Origin: Flavobacterium sp. 102
GTDB lineage: Bacteria > Bacteroidota > Bacteroidia > Flavobacteriales > Flavobacteriaceae
Length of the DNA stretch: 64,000 bases
Assembly (NCBI RefSeq): GCF_003634615.1
Contig: NZ_RBKX01000001.1
Coordinates: 1,302,001 to 1,366,000, forward strand
Direction: 5' to 3'
The notes below the pieces were generated by a model. That model was not told where the DNA came from, ran no database searches, and worked only from the letters and a program-made list of their open reading frames with translations. The position numbers and the translations under genes are program-made. Positions 1 through 9,218 of the stretch are shown here, one piece after another; the first letter of the stretch is position 1; every line of letters starts with the position of its first letter.

Positions 1-58
1 TAAGTCTTTTAAGGGTTTAAACGTTTATATAAAATTTTAACGCACAAAGTTAAACAAA

Positions 59-1585
59 TTAATGTTTAAAATGACGTGTGCCTGTAAATACCATCGCAAC
101 TTTATTTTCGTTGCAAAAATTAATGCTCAACTCATCTTTTATCGAACCGCCGGGTTGAATAACCGCCGTAATTCCTGCGTTGTGAGCAATTTCTACACAA
201 TCCGGAAAAGGGAAAAATGCATCACTTGCCATTACAGCACCGTTCAAATCAAATCCAAAAGTGTTTGCTTTTTCAATTGCTTGTTTCAAAGCATCTACTC
301 GCGAAGTTTGACCGGTTCCCGATGCTACTAATGTACTGTTTTTTGCAAATACAATCGTGTTTGATTTGGTATTTTTACAAATTTTTGAAGCAAATAATAA
401 ATCATCGATTTCTTGTTCACTAGGCTTTGTAGTAGTAACGTAATTTAGGTGTGTTTTATTGTCCGTAATGTTGTTTCTGTCTTGTACTAATAAACCGTTC
501 AAACAGGTTCTCACTTGACGGTTTGGCAATGCTACATCATGTTGCACTAAAAGAATTCTGTTTTTCTTTTCAGATAAAATGACAATGGCTTCGTCATCAT
601 AACTTGGCGCGATTACAACTTCGCAGAATAAGCTGTTGATTTCATTGGCTGTTGCCAAATCGATTTTGTGATTAGCAATCAATACACCGCCAAAAGCAGA
701 AGTTGGATCACCGGCCAGCGCCGCCAAATAAGCTTCTTTTATGGTACTTCTTGTGGCCAATCCGCAAGCATTATTGTGTTTTAAGATGGCAAAGGTTGGT
801 TCGTTTTCTTTGAATTCTAATATTAAGTTTACCGCAGCATCAACATCTAGTAAATTGTTGTATGACAATTCTTTACCGTGTAATTTGGTGAACATTTGGT
901 CAAATTCGCCAAAGAAAAATCCTTTTTGATGTGGATTTTCTCCATAACGCAATACTTGTCCGTTATCAATACTGGCTTTAAAAATCGTTTCATCTGTATT
1001 GAAATAATTGAAAATAGCACTGTCATAATTTGAAGAAACATGAAATGCTTTTGAGGCCATCATTTTTCTTTGTTCCAATGTCGTAGCGCCATTTTGAGTC
1101 GATATCAAATCCAACAAAAGAGCATATTCGTTTACCGAAGCTACAATTACGGTGTCTTTGAAATTTTTCGCGGCAGCGCGAATTAACGAAATACCGCCAA
1201 TGTCAATTTTTTCTATAATATCTGCTTCACTTGCTCCTGAAGCTACCGTTTTTTCAAATGGGTATAAATCTACAATCACTAAGTCAATTTGAGGAATGTC
1301 AAACTCCTTCATTTGTTCTACATCCGAAGAATTGTCTTGACGATTTAAGATGCCGCCAAAAATTTTTGGATGTAATGTTTTTACTCTTCCGCCCAAAATT
1401 TCAGGGAACGAAGTGATTTCTTCTACAGGAACCACAGGAATTCCTAATTTGTTGATGAATTCTTCGGTTCCGCCCGTTGAATAAAGGGTTACATTTTGTT
1501 CATGTAGTTTTCGAACAATTGGCTCTAAACCCTCTTTTGAAAAGACTGAAATTAAGGCTGATTGGATTGTTTTTTGTGTGCTCAT
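59..1585 (-). CDS. purH: Bifunctional AICAR transformylase / IMP cyclohydrolase
   Basis: Catalyses the last two steps of purine synthesis: formyl transfer from 10-formyl-THF to AICAR, then ring closure to IMP, in the cytoplasm. The 508 aa length is normal for the family. The N-terminal MGS-like cyclohydrolase domain (about 1-150) carries STGGT (36-40) and GGRVKTLHPK (65-74). The transformylase domain carries RYGENPHQ (213-220) and the Lys269-His270 pair in ILKHNNACG. The start at 1585 is the only sensible Met, and a good flavobacterial promoter lies 24-53 bases upstream. The gene is monocistronic as far as visible, and nothing is truncated. Confidence 0.97.
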   Translation of the reverse strand: MSTQKTIQSALISVFSKEGLEPIVRKLHEQNVTLYSTGGTEEFINKLGIPVVPVEEITSFPEILGGRVKTLHPKIFGGILNRQDNSSDVEQMKEFDIPQIDLVIVDLYPFEKTVASGASEADIIEKIDIGGISLIRAAAKNFKDTVIVASVNEYALLLDLISTQNGATTLEQRKMMASKAFHVSSNYDSAIFNYFNTDETIFKASIDNGQVLRYGENPHQKGFFFGEFDQMFTKLHGKELSYNNLLDVDAAVNLILEFKENEPTFAILKHNNACGLATRSTIKEAYLAALAGDPTSAFGGVLIANHKIDLATANEINSLFCEVVIAPSYDDEAIVILSEKKNRILLVQHDVALPNRQVRTCLNGLLVQDRNNITDNKTHLNYVTTTKPSEQEIDDLLFASKICKNTKSNTIVFAKNSTLVASGTGQTSRVDALKQAIEKANTFGFDLNGAVMASDAFFPFPDCVEIAHNAGITAVIQPGGSIKDELSINFCNENKVAMVFTGTRHFKH

Positions 1586-1608
1586 TGTGTAGTTGTGTTT
1601 AAGGGGAC

Positions 1609-1638
1609 AAAAGTAGTTTTTTTAATGGCAAAATTCAA
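1609..1638 (-). promoter_or_regulatory. purH promoter (TTG-N20-TACTTTTG)
   Basis: On the minus strand TACTTTTG (1609-1616) fits the flavobacterial -7 consensus TAnnTTTG. A TTG (1636-1638) stands 20 bases upstream as the -33 element. The predicted transcript starts about 15 bases before the purH ATG. Confidence 0.6.
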
Positions 1639-1748
1639 GCAAGAATTGTAACAATATTTTGTTTTTTGACACAAATAAGTCTGTGTACAAAACAATAGGG
1701 ATTTTCAATATTTTTATTGAAATTTACCATGACTAAAATCAGCGATAA

Positions 1749-3005
1749 ATGTTACTCTACCTAAGACTGCTAAAAGAAAGTTTTGCCTTTGCCATGAATG
1801 CTTTGCGAAACAATAAATTGCGTACGATGCTTTCCTTATTAGGCGTTACCATTGGAATATTTTCCATCATTGCGGTTTTAGCAGCAGTAGATTCTTTAGA
1901 TCGAAAAATAAAAGCGGATTTAAGTTCGTTAGATAAAAACACCATTTATTTAACAAGCATGTCTTTTGGTCCAACTGATATTCCGAGATGGAAACGCGAC
2001 CAATTTCCAAAAGTAAGTTACGATGAATACCAGTATTTAAAAAGTTCTTTGAATAATGTGGAAGACGTTTGTTTCCAATATTTTACTTTAAACCAAACCT
2101 TAAAATTTGAAGCCAATACAGTTGACAATGTAAATATGGTTCCGGTTACTTCTGAGTTTACGGATATTCAAAGAATGGAATTTTCTTCAGGACGATTTTT
2201 CAACGAGTCAGAGTCCAATTCAGGGAAACAAGTGGTGGTTTTAGGACACGATATTGCTGAGTCACTTTTTGGAGCTGTTGATCCGCTTGGGAAATCGATT
2301 CGTATGTATGGACAAGAATTTACCATAATTGGTGTCACCAAAAAGAAAGGTGAATCCGCTATCGGTGTTGGTGGAGGCGATGATGCATCTGCTTTTTTAC
2401 CTTCTAATTTTTTGAGAAGAATTTATGGTGATAACAACCCAAAAGTGTCAGCTATTATTATCATAAAACCGGAAAAAGATATTGATATTGAAGCGTTAAA
2501 AGGTGAAATTACTCAAAAACTACGCAATTTTAGAGGCGTAAAACAAGGCGATATTGACAACTTTTTTATCAGTGTGCTTTCCGGATTTGCTGATTTGATT
2601 GATGGTGCTATCGGGCAAGTAAGGGTTGGTGGAATTCTAATCAGTGTTTTGTCGTTTTTGGTAGGCGGATTTGGAATTGCCAATATCATGTTTGTTTCGG
2701 TAAAAGAACGAACCAGTTTAATCGGAATTCAGAAATCATTGGGTGCCAAAAACAAGTTTATCCTATTGCAGTTCTTATTTGAAGCGATTATACTTTGTTT
2801 GATTGGTGGAATGATTGGTTTGCTTATTGTTTGGCTTTTAGCCATGCTGATGACCAATGTGCTGGAATTTGAATTCATATTGGGCTTTAACAATATAATC
2901 ATCGGAACCGGCTTATCGGCAGTGGTTGGATTAATTTCCGGAATTTTACCAGCTATTTCAGCCTCTAAATTAGATCCGGTGGAAGCGATAAGAAGTGGGC
3001 AATAG
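1749..3005 (+). CDS. MacB/FtsX-family ABC transporter permease
   Basis: Inner-membrane permease of the MacB type (MacB_PCD periplasmic domain plus FtsX domain), 418 aa. The order is one transmembrane helix (about 30-48, LLGVTIGIFSIIAVLAAVD), a roughly 230-residue periplasmic domain, then three C-terminal helices (about 290-310, 335-360, 380-402) ending in the typical ASKLDPVEAIRSGQ. Such permeases work with a separate ATPase to export substrates or act mechanically on envelope proteins; no ATPase gene is next to it. The substrate cannot be inferred. The gene ends before a strong bidirectional terminator shared with accD. Confidence 0.9.
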   Translation: MLLYLRLLKESFAFAMNALRNNKLRTMLSLLGVTIGIFSIIAVLAAVDSLDRKIKADLSSLDKNTIYLTSMSFGPTDIPRWKRDQFPKVSYDEYQYLKSSLNNVEDVCFQYFTLNQTLKFEANTVDNVNMVPVTSEFTDIQRMEFSSGRFFNESESNSGKQVVVLGHDIAESLFGAVDPLGKSIRMYGQEFTIIGVTKKKGESAIGVGGGDDASAFLPSNFLRRIYGDNNPKVSAIIIIKPEKDIDIEALKGEITQKLRNFRGVKQGDIDNFFISVLSGFADLIDGAIGQVRVGGILISVLSFLVGGFGIANIMFVSVKERTSLIGIQKSLGAKNKFILLQFLFEAIILCLIGGMIGLLIVWLLAMLMTNVLEFEFILGFNNIIIGTGLSAVVGLISGILPAISASKLDPVEAIRSGQ

Positions 3006-3066
3006 ATGAGTGTTCACAGTTCAATTGCAGTTTTCAGTTTCCTGTAAATCAAATATAAAGCATAAA

Positions 3067-3096
3067 AAAGGCACAAAATATATTTTTTGTGCCTTT
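3067..3096. terminator. Bidirectional intrinsic terminator between the ABC permease and accD
   Basis: A 12-bp perfect stem AAAGGCACAAAA / TTTTGTGCCTTT (3067-3078 and 3085-3096) has T-rich sequence on its 3' side and A-rich sequence on its 5' side. It can therefore terminate both converging genes. Confidence 0.85.
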
Positions 3097-3119
3097 ATTT
3101 TTTACTTCTTTAGAAGTTA

Positions 3120-3974
3120 TTATCTTATCTCCTGATTCAAAATCAAATCGATATATAAGTTGATTTTGTCTTTCAGTTCTTTTCTTGGTGCGATAAAATC
3201 AAGGAAACCGTGATCTAAAACGAATTCAGCCGTTTGAAAACCTTCCGGTAAATCTTTTCCGGTTGTATCACGAACAACTCTTGGTCCGGCAAATCCAATC
3301 AAAGCACCAGGTTCAGAGATATTGATGTCGCCTAACATCGCATAAGAAGCTGTTGTTCCTCCGGTAGTTGGATCAGTACACAATGAAATGTATGGGATTT
3401 TAGCTTCGGCCAATTGGGCTAATTTTGCGGAAGTTTTGGCCAATTGCATTAAAGAATAAGCCGCTTCCATCATACGAGCACCACCCGATTTAGATATCAT
3501 TACAAAAGGGATTTTGTTTTTGATGGAATAATCAATACCTCGAGCAATTTTTTCACCTACAACAGCACCCATTGAACCTCCGATAAAGGCAAAGTCCATA
3601 CAACAAACGACCAAGTCTTTACCTTTTGATTTTCCGACGCCCGTTCTAACAGCATCCTTCAATCCTGTCTTGTCGATAGCGTCTTTTAATCGGTCAGCAT
3701 ATTTTTTGGTATCCACAAAATTCAAAGGATCTTTAGAAGTCATTTTGGCATCTAACTCTTTGAATTCATTATTGTCAAACAAAATTTCGAAGTATTCTTT
3801 ACTGCCAATTCTTACGTGGAAGTCATCTTCCGGACTTACCCATAGATTTCTAGCCAATTCGTCTTGGTCAATAATTTTTCCGGTAGGCGATTTGTACCAA
3901 AGTCCTTTAGGAACGTCTTTCTTATCTTCTGTTGCGGTGGTAATCCCTTTTTCTGTTCTTTTAAACCAAGCCAT
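3120..3974 (-). CDS. accD: Acetyl-CoA carboxylase, carboxyltransferase beta subunit
   Basis: Transfers the carboxyl group from biotin to acetyl-CoA to make malonyl-CoA, the first step of fatty-acid synthesis. The 284 aa product has the carboxyltransferase core [16 protein letters not shown] and the oxyanion-hole region [15 protein letters not shown], followed by [16 protein letters not shown]. The N-terminal region that normally holds a four-Cys zinc ribbon (CxxC...CxxC) aligns by eye ([12 protein letters not shown]...[12 protein letters not shown]), but all four Cys are absent. The gene lies 57 bases downstream of fbaA on the same strand, probably as one transcript. The core is intact, so a pseudogene is unlikely. 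Confidence 0.95.
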   Translation of the reverse strand: MAWFKRTEKGITTATEDKKDVPKGLWYKSPTGKIIDQDELARNLWVSPEDDFHVRIGSKEYFEILFDNNEFKELDAKMTSKDPLNFVDTKKYADRLKDAIDKTGLKDAVRTGVGKSKGKDLVVCCMDFAFIGGSMGAVVGEKIARGIDYSIKNKIPFVMISKSGGARMMEAAYSLMQLAKTSAKLAQLAEAKIPYISLCTDPTTGGTTASYAMLGDINISEPGALIGFAGPRVVRDTTGKDLPEGFQTAEFVLDHGFLDFIAPRKELKDKINLYIDLILNQEIR

Positions 3975-3983
3975 AATTTTAAT

Positions 3984-4031
3984 GGATAATGGATAATTGA
4001 TAATTATTAATTGTCAATTATCAATTGTTAA
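3984..4031. repeat. Word-repeat palindrome in the fbaA-accD gap
   Basis: The gap between fbaA and accD consists of reiterated ATAATTGATAATT-like words followed by their complements (AATTGATAATT...AATTATCAATT). It can fold into a pure A/T hairpin. There is no coding content. It belongs to a class of word-type spacers seen repeatedly in this window. Confidence 0.6.
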
Positions 4032-5099
4032 TTATAATGTGTTTACGTTATTTAAGTCAGCAAATGCTTGCTCTAATCTCGTGTTGAAAGTTACTTCACC
4101 TTCACGAATCCATTTTCTTGGATCATAGTGTTTTTTGTTAGGTGAATCAGCGCCTTCTGGACTTCCGATTTGGGTTCTTAAATAATCAATTTTTGAAGTC
4201 ATATAATCTCTGATGCCTTCGGTGAAAGCAAATTGTAAGTCGGTATCAATGTTCATTTTGATTACCCCATAAGAAATCGCTTCTCTGATTTCTTCCAAAG
4301 TCGAACCTGAACCACCATGGAAAACAAAGTCAACCGGATTTGTTCCGGTGCTGAATTTATTTTGAACATAATCTTGAGAGTTTTTCAAGATTTTAGGCGT
4401 CAATTTTACGTTGCCCGGTTTGTAAACACCATGTACGTTTCCAAAAGCTGCAGCGATAGTGAATTTAGGAGAGATTTTCATCAACTCTTCATAAGCGTAA
4501 GCTACTTCATCAGGTTGGGTGTATAATTTTGAGCTATCCACATCTGAATTGTCAACACCATCTTCTTCACCACCGGTAATGCCTAATTCGATTTCCAAAG
4601 TCATACCCATTTTGCTCATACGAGCTAAGTATTCTTTACAGATTTCGATGTTTTCTTCGATAGGCTCTTCAGATAAATCAATCATGTGTGAAGAGTATAA
4701 TGGTTTTCCGGTTTCTGCGAAATGTTTTTCAGAAGCATCAAGCAAACCGTCAATCCAAGGCAATAATTTTTTGGCACAATGGTCAGTATGAAGAATCACA
4801 GTCGCGCCATAAGCTTCCGCTAAAGTATGAATGTGTTTGGCTCCGGCAATTCCACCGGCAATGGCTGCTTTTTCGCCAACATTTGACAATCCTTTTCCGG
4901 CATTAAACTGTGCGCCACCATTGGAAAATTGAATAATCACGGGTGCGTTTAATTTAGCGGCCGTTTCTAAAACGCCATTGATAGTACTCGAACCTATTAC
5001 GTTTACCGCGGGAAGTGCGAATCCTTTTTCTTTAGCATAGTTGAAAATCGCTTGTACTTCATCTCCGGTTGCAACTCCTGGTTTGATATTGTGAGCCAT
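4032..5099 (-). CDS. fbaA: Class II fructose-1,6-bisphosphate aldolase
   Basis: Zinc-dependent aldolase of glycolysis and gluconeogenesis (fructose-1,6-bisphosphate to GAP plus DHAP). At 355 aa it is a full class IIA enzyme. Visible motifs are HTDHCAKK with the catalytic Asp and a zinc-binding His, GNVHGVYKPG and VFHGGSGS with the other zinc-ligand His residues, and the C-terminal NIDTDLQFAFTEGIRDY. It is first in a probable two-gene unit with accD. A TATTTTTG -7 box lies about 30 bases upstream of the ATG. Confidence 0.97.
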   Translation of the reverse strand: MAHNIKPGVATGDEVQAIFNYAKEKGFALPAVNVIGSSTINGVLETAAKLNAPVIIQFSNGGAQFNAGKGLSNVGEKAAIAGGIAGAKHIHTLAEAYGATVILHTDHCAKKLLPWIDGLLDASEKHFAETGKPLYSSHMIDLSEEPIEENIEICKEYLARMSKMGMTLEIELGITGGEEDGVDNSDVDSSKLYTQPDEVAYAYEELMKISPKFTIAAAFGNVHGVYKPGNVKLTPKILKNSQDYVQNKFSTGTNPVDFVFHGGSGSTLEEIREAISYGVIKMNIDTDLQFAFTEGIRDYMTSKIDYLRTQIGSPEGADSPNKKHYDPRKWIREGEVTFNTRLEQAFADLNNVNTL

Positions 5100-5128
5100 T
5101 GTTTTGTGTCGTTTTTAAGTTAAGGTTA

Positions 5129-5136
5129 CAAAAATA
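5129..5136 (-). promoter_or_regulatory. fbaA -7 promoter box
   Basis: TATTTTTG on the minus strand matches TAnnTTTG about 30 bases upstream of the fbaA start. No clear TTG -33 element is visible. Confidence 0.4.
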
Positions 5137-5149
5137 ATAATTTCTAATT

Positions 5150-7693
5150 TTAGAAAGGATAATTTATTCCAATATTTAGAACTGATTTGTTAAAACGTAT
5201 TTCTCTGAACCATCTTTCATTTTCTTCCAATGCCGGGTTATAGGTTTTAAATCCTAAATCCAATCGAATGATGAAGAAATTGAAGTCGTATCGGAATCCG
5301 AATCCGGTACCGACCGCTATATTTTCGAGTGATTTTAATCCGTTAAAAATATAATCTTCTTCTTCAGTATTGTCCAATACATTCCAAATATTACCCACAT
5401 CAGTAAAGAGCGCGCCGTTTAATTTTTGAAAAATGTTAAATCTAAATTCAGCACTAAAAGTCAGTTTCATATTCGCTTCATTAAAATCTAAAAAGCTACC
5501 ACTTGCGCCAGGTCCTAAACTATAAGATTGCCAAGCTCTGATATCATTCGTCCCGCCGGCAAAGTAACTTCGTGAAAAAGGAACGTCATCCGAATTTCCG
5601 TAAGGAATCGCTATGCCTCCAAAAGCTTTAACAGCCACCACTTTTTTTCGACTCAAATCCCAATGTTTGATGTACTCAAATTCGGTTTTGATGTATTGAG
5701 AAAATTCGACGTCCAAAAAGGTATTGGCGCCATTTTGATTTTTTAATTGCTCCGAAGCTTTTGCGATTAATGCCAGTACATTACCGGCAGATTCTACTTT
5801 GGCTTTGATGGCATAAAACTCGTTGTCGAATAAATCTTTTTTGGATGTTTTGGTAAAAGTAACATTCGAAGCAAAAATTAAGTTGTTCTCAATCAATCTT
5901 GCTCTCCTTTCTACGATACTCAATAACGATTTGGCATCCGCTAAAGTTACCGGTACAAGTCCGTCACCAACATCATCAAAGAACGACAAAACACCGTCTT
6001 CGATTCTGAGATTTCCATCTTCAAAATGCGCCGGATTTACGGTTGGATAACTTTGTGCTATTTCGTTAACCGTGTTGTATGAAGATTTGTAAATGTTAAA
6101 GTAGTTAGACGGATTTAAATTTTTAACGAACTGTATGTTGATTAAATCAAATTTGAATGTGGTGTTTCTTTTAGGCGTCCAATTGTAGCTGAGTGAACTT
6201 GTAAAGTTTTGTTTGTCTAATCCGATATTCGTTTGTTTAGAATAACCTACACTCAAAGTGGTATAAGGAATCATTGTTTTCGGAATGATTTTGTCTGTTT
6301 TGAAAGGCAAAAAGATACGAGGGAAATTCAACTTGGCGTCCACTCCGATTTCGGAAATATTGAAGAAAGTATTGTTTGGATTGGCCAAATCTTTAGACGA
6401 ACCAATATTGCCTCTAAACCCAATTTCAAACGTTTCGGCACCATTGAATACATTACGAATACCTAAGAAGGTATTTCCGGTTATCCCAAAATCCTGAATG
6501 TTGGAATGTGTAAAATCCGTGGAAAATCCAAATGTATATTTTTTTCTCGGGGTCAAATATACGTTGGCAATCAAACTGTTTTTTTGCGTTGGATCTTCTA
6601 CATATTGAATCAAAGGATAATTAAACACTTTCAGATTACTCAAATATCTGGAAGTTACCGAGGTTCTGAAATCTGAAAAATAATTGCCTTTCGTTACAAA
6701 AATACCATCAGTAAGTGCTTTTGGACGGTATTTTAATTTGTTGACACTGTATAAATTGATGTCGTTGTAGGTTACGCTATCTTGAATAGCCGCATTGGGA
6801 TTGGTTGGACTGTGATCAGTGAAAATATTTACTTTACTGATTTTGTACAGTTCAAAAGGTTTTGTAGTGATACTGTCTTCTGTTCTGATACTTTCATCAT
6901 CAATGTTTAAATAAACATTAGGCTTGTGCTTTTTACCGATGGTATCAATATCAAAGTTGACATAATTTTGTTGGAAGCGAAAAGCACCATTGTTTCTAAA
7001 GTCTTCGGTGATGCGTTTCTTTTCTTCGTTAAAATTACTCGTTTCATATCGTTGACCGGTTTTGATAAATGAATTTCTTTTTCGCAACTCGTAAATGGAA
7101 TCCAAAGGTTTGCTCGAAATATTAGCGCTAATACTATCAATAATATAAGGCTTTCCGGTATTGATGTCATATTTGAGCTTGACTTTTTTCTGGTCGACGC
7201 TGTCAATTTTATATTTGGCTGTTACATCAAAATAACCGCGATTATAATAATAGGATTTCAATCGGCGAATTGATTTTCGGGTACTTGAGGTGTCTAATAC
7301 TACTGGCGCTTCTCCTGTTTTTCTCAAAAAATCGTCCAGACCTGAATATAAGAAAGATTCTCCTAAACGTTTGACTTGTTTTTTAGAAAGCCATTTGGCT
7401 TTGCGGTAATAACGTTTCGGATTTTTAATCATTTTGTCCTTGAACAACGAATCTGATTTTGGCTTTGCCAAATTATAAAGGTTCAAGCGAAGACGATATC
7501 CTAAAATAGAGCTGTTTTGTTTTTGATACAACTGATTGGTAATGTCTTCACCATTGTCTTTTTTGTCATCAACGTAAATGTCATTTTTGGTGAGTAGTCT
7601 CTTCCCATCAGGAACTCTTTTTGTAGAGTCACAACCAAAGATAATTAGCCCAATTAGAATAAATAGTGATATTTTTGCGATACTCTTTTTCAA
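5150..7693 (-). CDS. Lipidated TamA-like Omp85 outer-membrane protein (TamL type)
   Basis: An 847 aa outer-membrane protein. The N-terminus is a lipoprotein signal with lipobox LIIFGC (Cys about 21), so the protein is probably lipid-anchored. POTRA-like segments follow (about 130-350: SIRRLKSYYYNRGYFDV, GKPYIIDSI), then a C-terminal Omp85 barrel with SRSYFAGGTNDIRAWQSYSLGPG (the xRGF/Y-type loop region) and a final strand ending in Phe (LNIGINYPF). A lipid anchor on an Omp85 protein is a known Bacteroidota variant (TamL), thought to act with TamB-like proteins in envelope assembly. It is divergent from the RNA methyltransferase gene. Confidence 0.88.
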   Translation of the reverse strand: MKKSIAKISLFILIGLIIFGCDSTKRVPDGKRLLTKNDIYVDDKKDNGEDITNQLYQKQNSSILGYRLRLNLYNLAKPKSDSLFKDKMIKNPKRYYRKAKWLSKKQVKRLGESFLYSGLDDFLRKTGEAPVVLDTSSTRKSIRRLKSYYYNRGYFDVTAKYKIDSVDQKKVKLKYDINTGKPYIIDSISANISSKPLDSIYELRKRNSFIKTGQRYETSNFNEEKKRITEDFRNNGAFRFQQNYVNFDIDTIGKKHKPNVYLNIDDESIRTEDSITTKPFELYKISKVNIFTDHSPTNPNAAIQDSVTYNDINLYSVNKLKYRPKALTDGIFVTKGNYFSDFRTSVTSRYLSNLKVFNYPLIQYVEDPTQKNSLIANVYLTPRKKYTFGFSTDFTHSNIQDFGITGNTFLGIRNVFNGAETFEIGFRGNIGSSKDLANPNNTFFNISEIGVDAKLNFPRIFLPFKTDKIIPKTMIPYTTLSVGYSKQTNIGLDKQNFTSSLSYNWTPKRNTTFKFDLINIQFVKNLNPSNYFNIYKSSYNTVNEIAQSYPTVNPAHFEDGNLRIEDGVLSFFDDVGDGLVPVTLADAKSLLSIVERRARLIENNLIFASNVTFTKTSKKDLFDNEFYAIKAKVESAGNVLALIAKASEQLKNQNGANTFLDVEFSQYIKTEFEYIKHWDLSRKKVVAVKAFGGIAIPYGNSDDVPFSRSYFAGGTNDIRAWQSYSLGPGASGSFLDFNEANMKLTFSAEFRFNIFQKLNGALFTDVGNIWNVLDNTEEEDYIFNGLKSLENIAVGTGFGFRYDFNFFIIRLDLGFKTYNPALEENERWFREIRFNKSVLNIGINYPF

Positions 7694-7713
7694 GTGGTGT
7701 GAAATATTTAATT

Positions 7714-7721
7714 CAAAAATA
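7714..7721 (-). promoter_or_regulatory. -7 box for the TamL-type gene
   Basis: TATTTTTG on the minus strand lies in the 37-base divergent gap, about 20 bases from the start codon. A TTG sits about 24 bases further upstream, inside the start of the divergent methyltransferase gene. Confidence 0.4.
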
Positions 7722-7730
7722 CAGTATTTT

Positions 7731-8459
7731 ATGGTTAGTAAAAACCAAATAAAATTAATTACCAGTCTTCAACATAAAAAATACCGAAACGAGCATCAAT
7801 TGTTTATAGCCGAAGGTGTAAAAGTAATACAGGAATTGTTATTATCAAATATAGTTTTGGAACATTTATTCGTTACAGAAGCTATTTTTGAAAAGATTAA
7901 TTCGTCGCAAAAAACAGGGATTAATGAGGCTGAAATGAAAAGAATTTCGGTCTTAACTTCACCGAGTTCTTGCCTCGCTATTTTCAAAATCCCGAAAGTT
8001 GCCAAAATCGAAGAGAAAGGGTTAATTGTCGCTTTAGATGATATTCGCGATCCGGGAAATTTAGGTACGATTATCCGACTTTGTGACTGGTTTGGTGTTA
8101 AACAATTGGTTTGTTCCAATGAAACTGTCGATGTCTACAACCCAAAGGTAATTCAGGCAACGATGGGTTCGATTACAAGAGTCAATGTAAGTTATGTGGA
8201 TTTGAATGAATTTGTTTCCCATACTTCGCTTCCGGTTTTCGGGACGTTCATGGATGGAAAGAATATTTACAAAGAAACTTTACCAGCAGACTGCGTTTTA
8301 ATTTTTGGTAATGAAGCCAATGGAATTTCTCCAACTTTAGAAAAAAGCATCAAAAACAGAATCGCAATTCCGAGATTTGGAGATGTGCAACAAACCGAAA
8401 GTTTGAATGTAGCTACAGCAACGGCTATATTTTTAAGCGAATTCAGAAGGAACCAATAA
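7731..8459 (+). CDS. SpoU/TrmH-family RNA 2'-O-ribose methyltransferase
   Basis: Methylates a ribose in rRNA or tRNA using SAM. The three SPOUT motifs are visible: LDDIRDPGNLGTIIRL (motif 1), IFGNEANGIS (motif 2) and IPRFGDVQQTESLNVATAT (motif 3). I place the start at the ATG of MVSKNQIKLITSLQHKKYR (7731), giving 242 aa. The reading frame is open further upstream, but that part overlaps the divergent gene and its promoter and is unlike the family. The exact target nucleotide cannot be told from sequence alone. Confidence 0.92.
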   Translation: MVSKNQIKLITSLQHKKYRNEHQLFIAEGVKVIQELLLSNIVLEHLFVTEAIFEKINSSQKTGINEAEMKRISVLTSPSSCLAIFKIPKVAKIEEKGLIVALDDIRDPGNLGTIIRLCDWFGVKQLVCSNETVDVYNPKVIQATMGSITRVNVSYVDLNEFVSHTSLPVFGTFMDGKNIYKETLPADCVLIFGNEANGISPTLEKSIKNRIAIPRFGDVQQTESLNVATATAIFLSEFRRNQ

Positions 8460-8493
8460 CTTTTTTAACCGACAACAGAGAACGGATAACTGA

Positions 8494-9195
8494 CTAGTGG
8501 AAAGTAAAGTTGATTAAAACCGCACGGGTTTTCAAAGACTCCACGTTTCCTGTCCACGGACTATTCGGGTCGTCATCGCGGATTAACTCATCATTAAATC
8601 CGAATACACCTCTGATAGAAGGCGAAAATTTGAAGTATTCAAAGTATAAATCAATACCAAAACCAACAGTGTAGTTTTGTGTCCAAGGTTTTACCCTGAA
8701 TTTTTGCTCCGAGTTGTCGTCTTTTGATTTGGAATTACTCGATAAATTTAACGTGCTTCCAACGCCGCCAAGTAAGTAAGGCCTAATGTTTCCGGTTCGC
8801 AAAGAAGAAAACTTTAACATTAAAGGAAAGTCAATATAAGTGGCTTTTACTTCTCTTAAAGCATCTCTCTCGTCGGTGAATCCTGAGTAAGTCAATGTTC
8901 GGCTGGCATAATACAATCCCGGTTCGAAACGCAATTCTACATATTCGTGCAATCTCAACACGCCAACCAATCCAACATTAAAACCACTATTGCCTTTTAC
9001 GTTAATATCTTGTCCGGGTACTTTGTAATCGGTTTTGAAATCGAAGGTACTAAAACCTAAAAAGTAACCCCAATAGACTCTTTGCTTGTCAAAATTCTCT
9101 AAGTTAACAATAGGGTCTTTGGCAAAAGTACCTTTTCCAAATTGCGCTTGCGCAGTAAGGTTAAATAGGATAAAAAGGACAATTAATTTCTTCAT
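8494..9195 (-). CDS. porT: PorT, outer-membrane component of type IX secretion
   Basis: A 233 aa protein with a signal peptide (1-18, ending AQAQ) and a small beta-barrel of alternating hydrophobic strands (YWGYFLGFSTFDFKTDY, VELRFEPGLYYASRTLTYSG, YLLGGVGSTLNL). The opening FGKGTFAKDPIVNLENFDKQ and the position directly after ubiE/menG match flavobacterial porT. PorT is needed for the type IX secretion system and hence gliding. It follows menG by 23 bases and is probably co-transcribed with it. It is convergent with the methyltransferase gene; no clear terminator is seen in the short gap. Confidence 0.88.
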   Translation of the reverse strand: MKKLIVLFILFNLTAQAQFGKGTFAKDPIVNLENFDKQRVYWGYFLGFSTFDFKTDYKVPGQDINVKGNSGFNVGLVGVLRLHEYVELRFEPGLYYASRTLTYSGFTDERDALREVKATYIDFPLMLKFSSLRTGNIRPYLLGGVGSTLNLSSNSKSKDDNSEQKFRVKPWTQNYTVGFGIDLYFEYFKFSPSIRGVFGFNDELIRDDDPNSPWTGNVESLKTRAVLINFTFH

Positions 9196-9218
9196 TATAA
9201 TGCTGACAACTCAGTTTT

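Noticed and set aside
3120..3974. accD as a pseudogene because of the missing Cys
   Set aside because: The frame is complete and the carboxyltransferase core motifs are intact. Loss of the ribbon alone does not indicate decay.
5129..5136. Shine-Dalgarno sites at gene starts in general
   Set aside because: No consistent GGAGG upstream of starts. The A-rich pattern before ATG is typical of Flavobacteria, so SD strength was not used to choose starts.
7578..7730. N-terminal extension of the SpoU methyltransferase
   Set aside because: It overlaps the divergent Omp85 gene and its promoter and has no similarity to the family.
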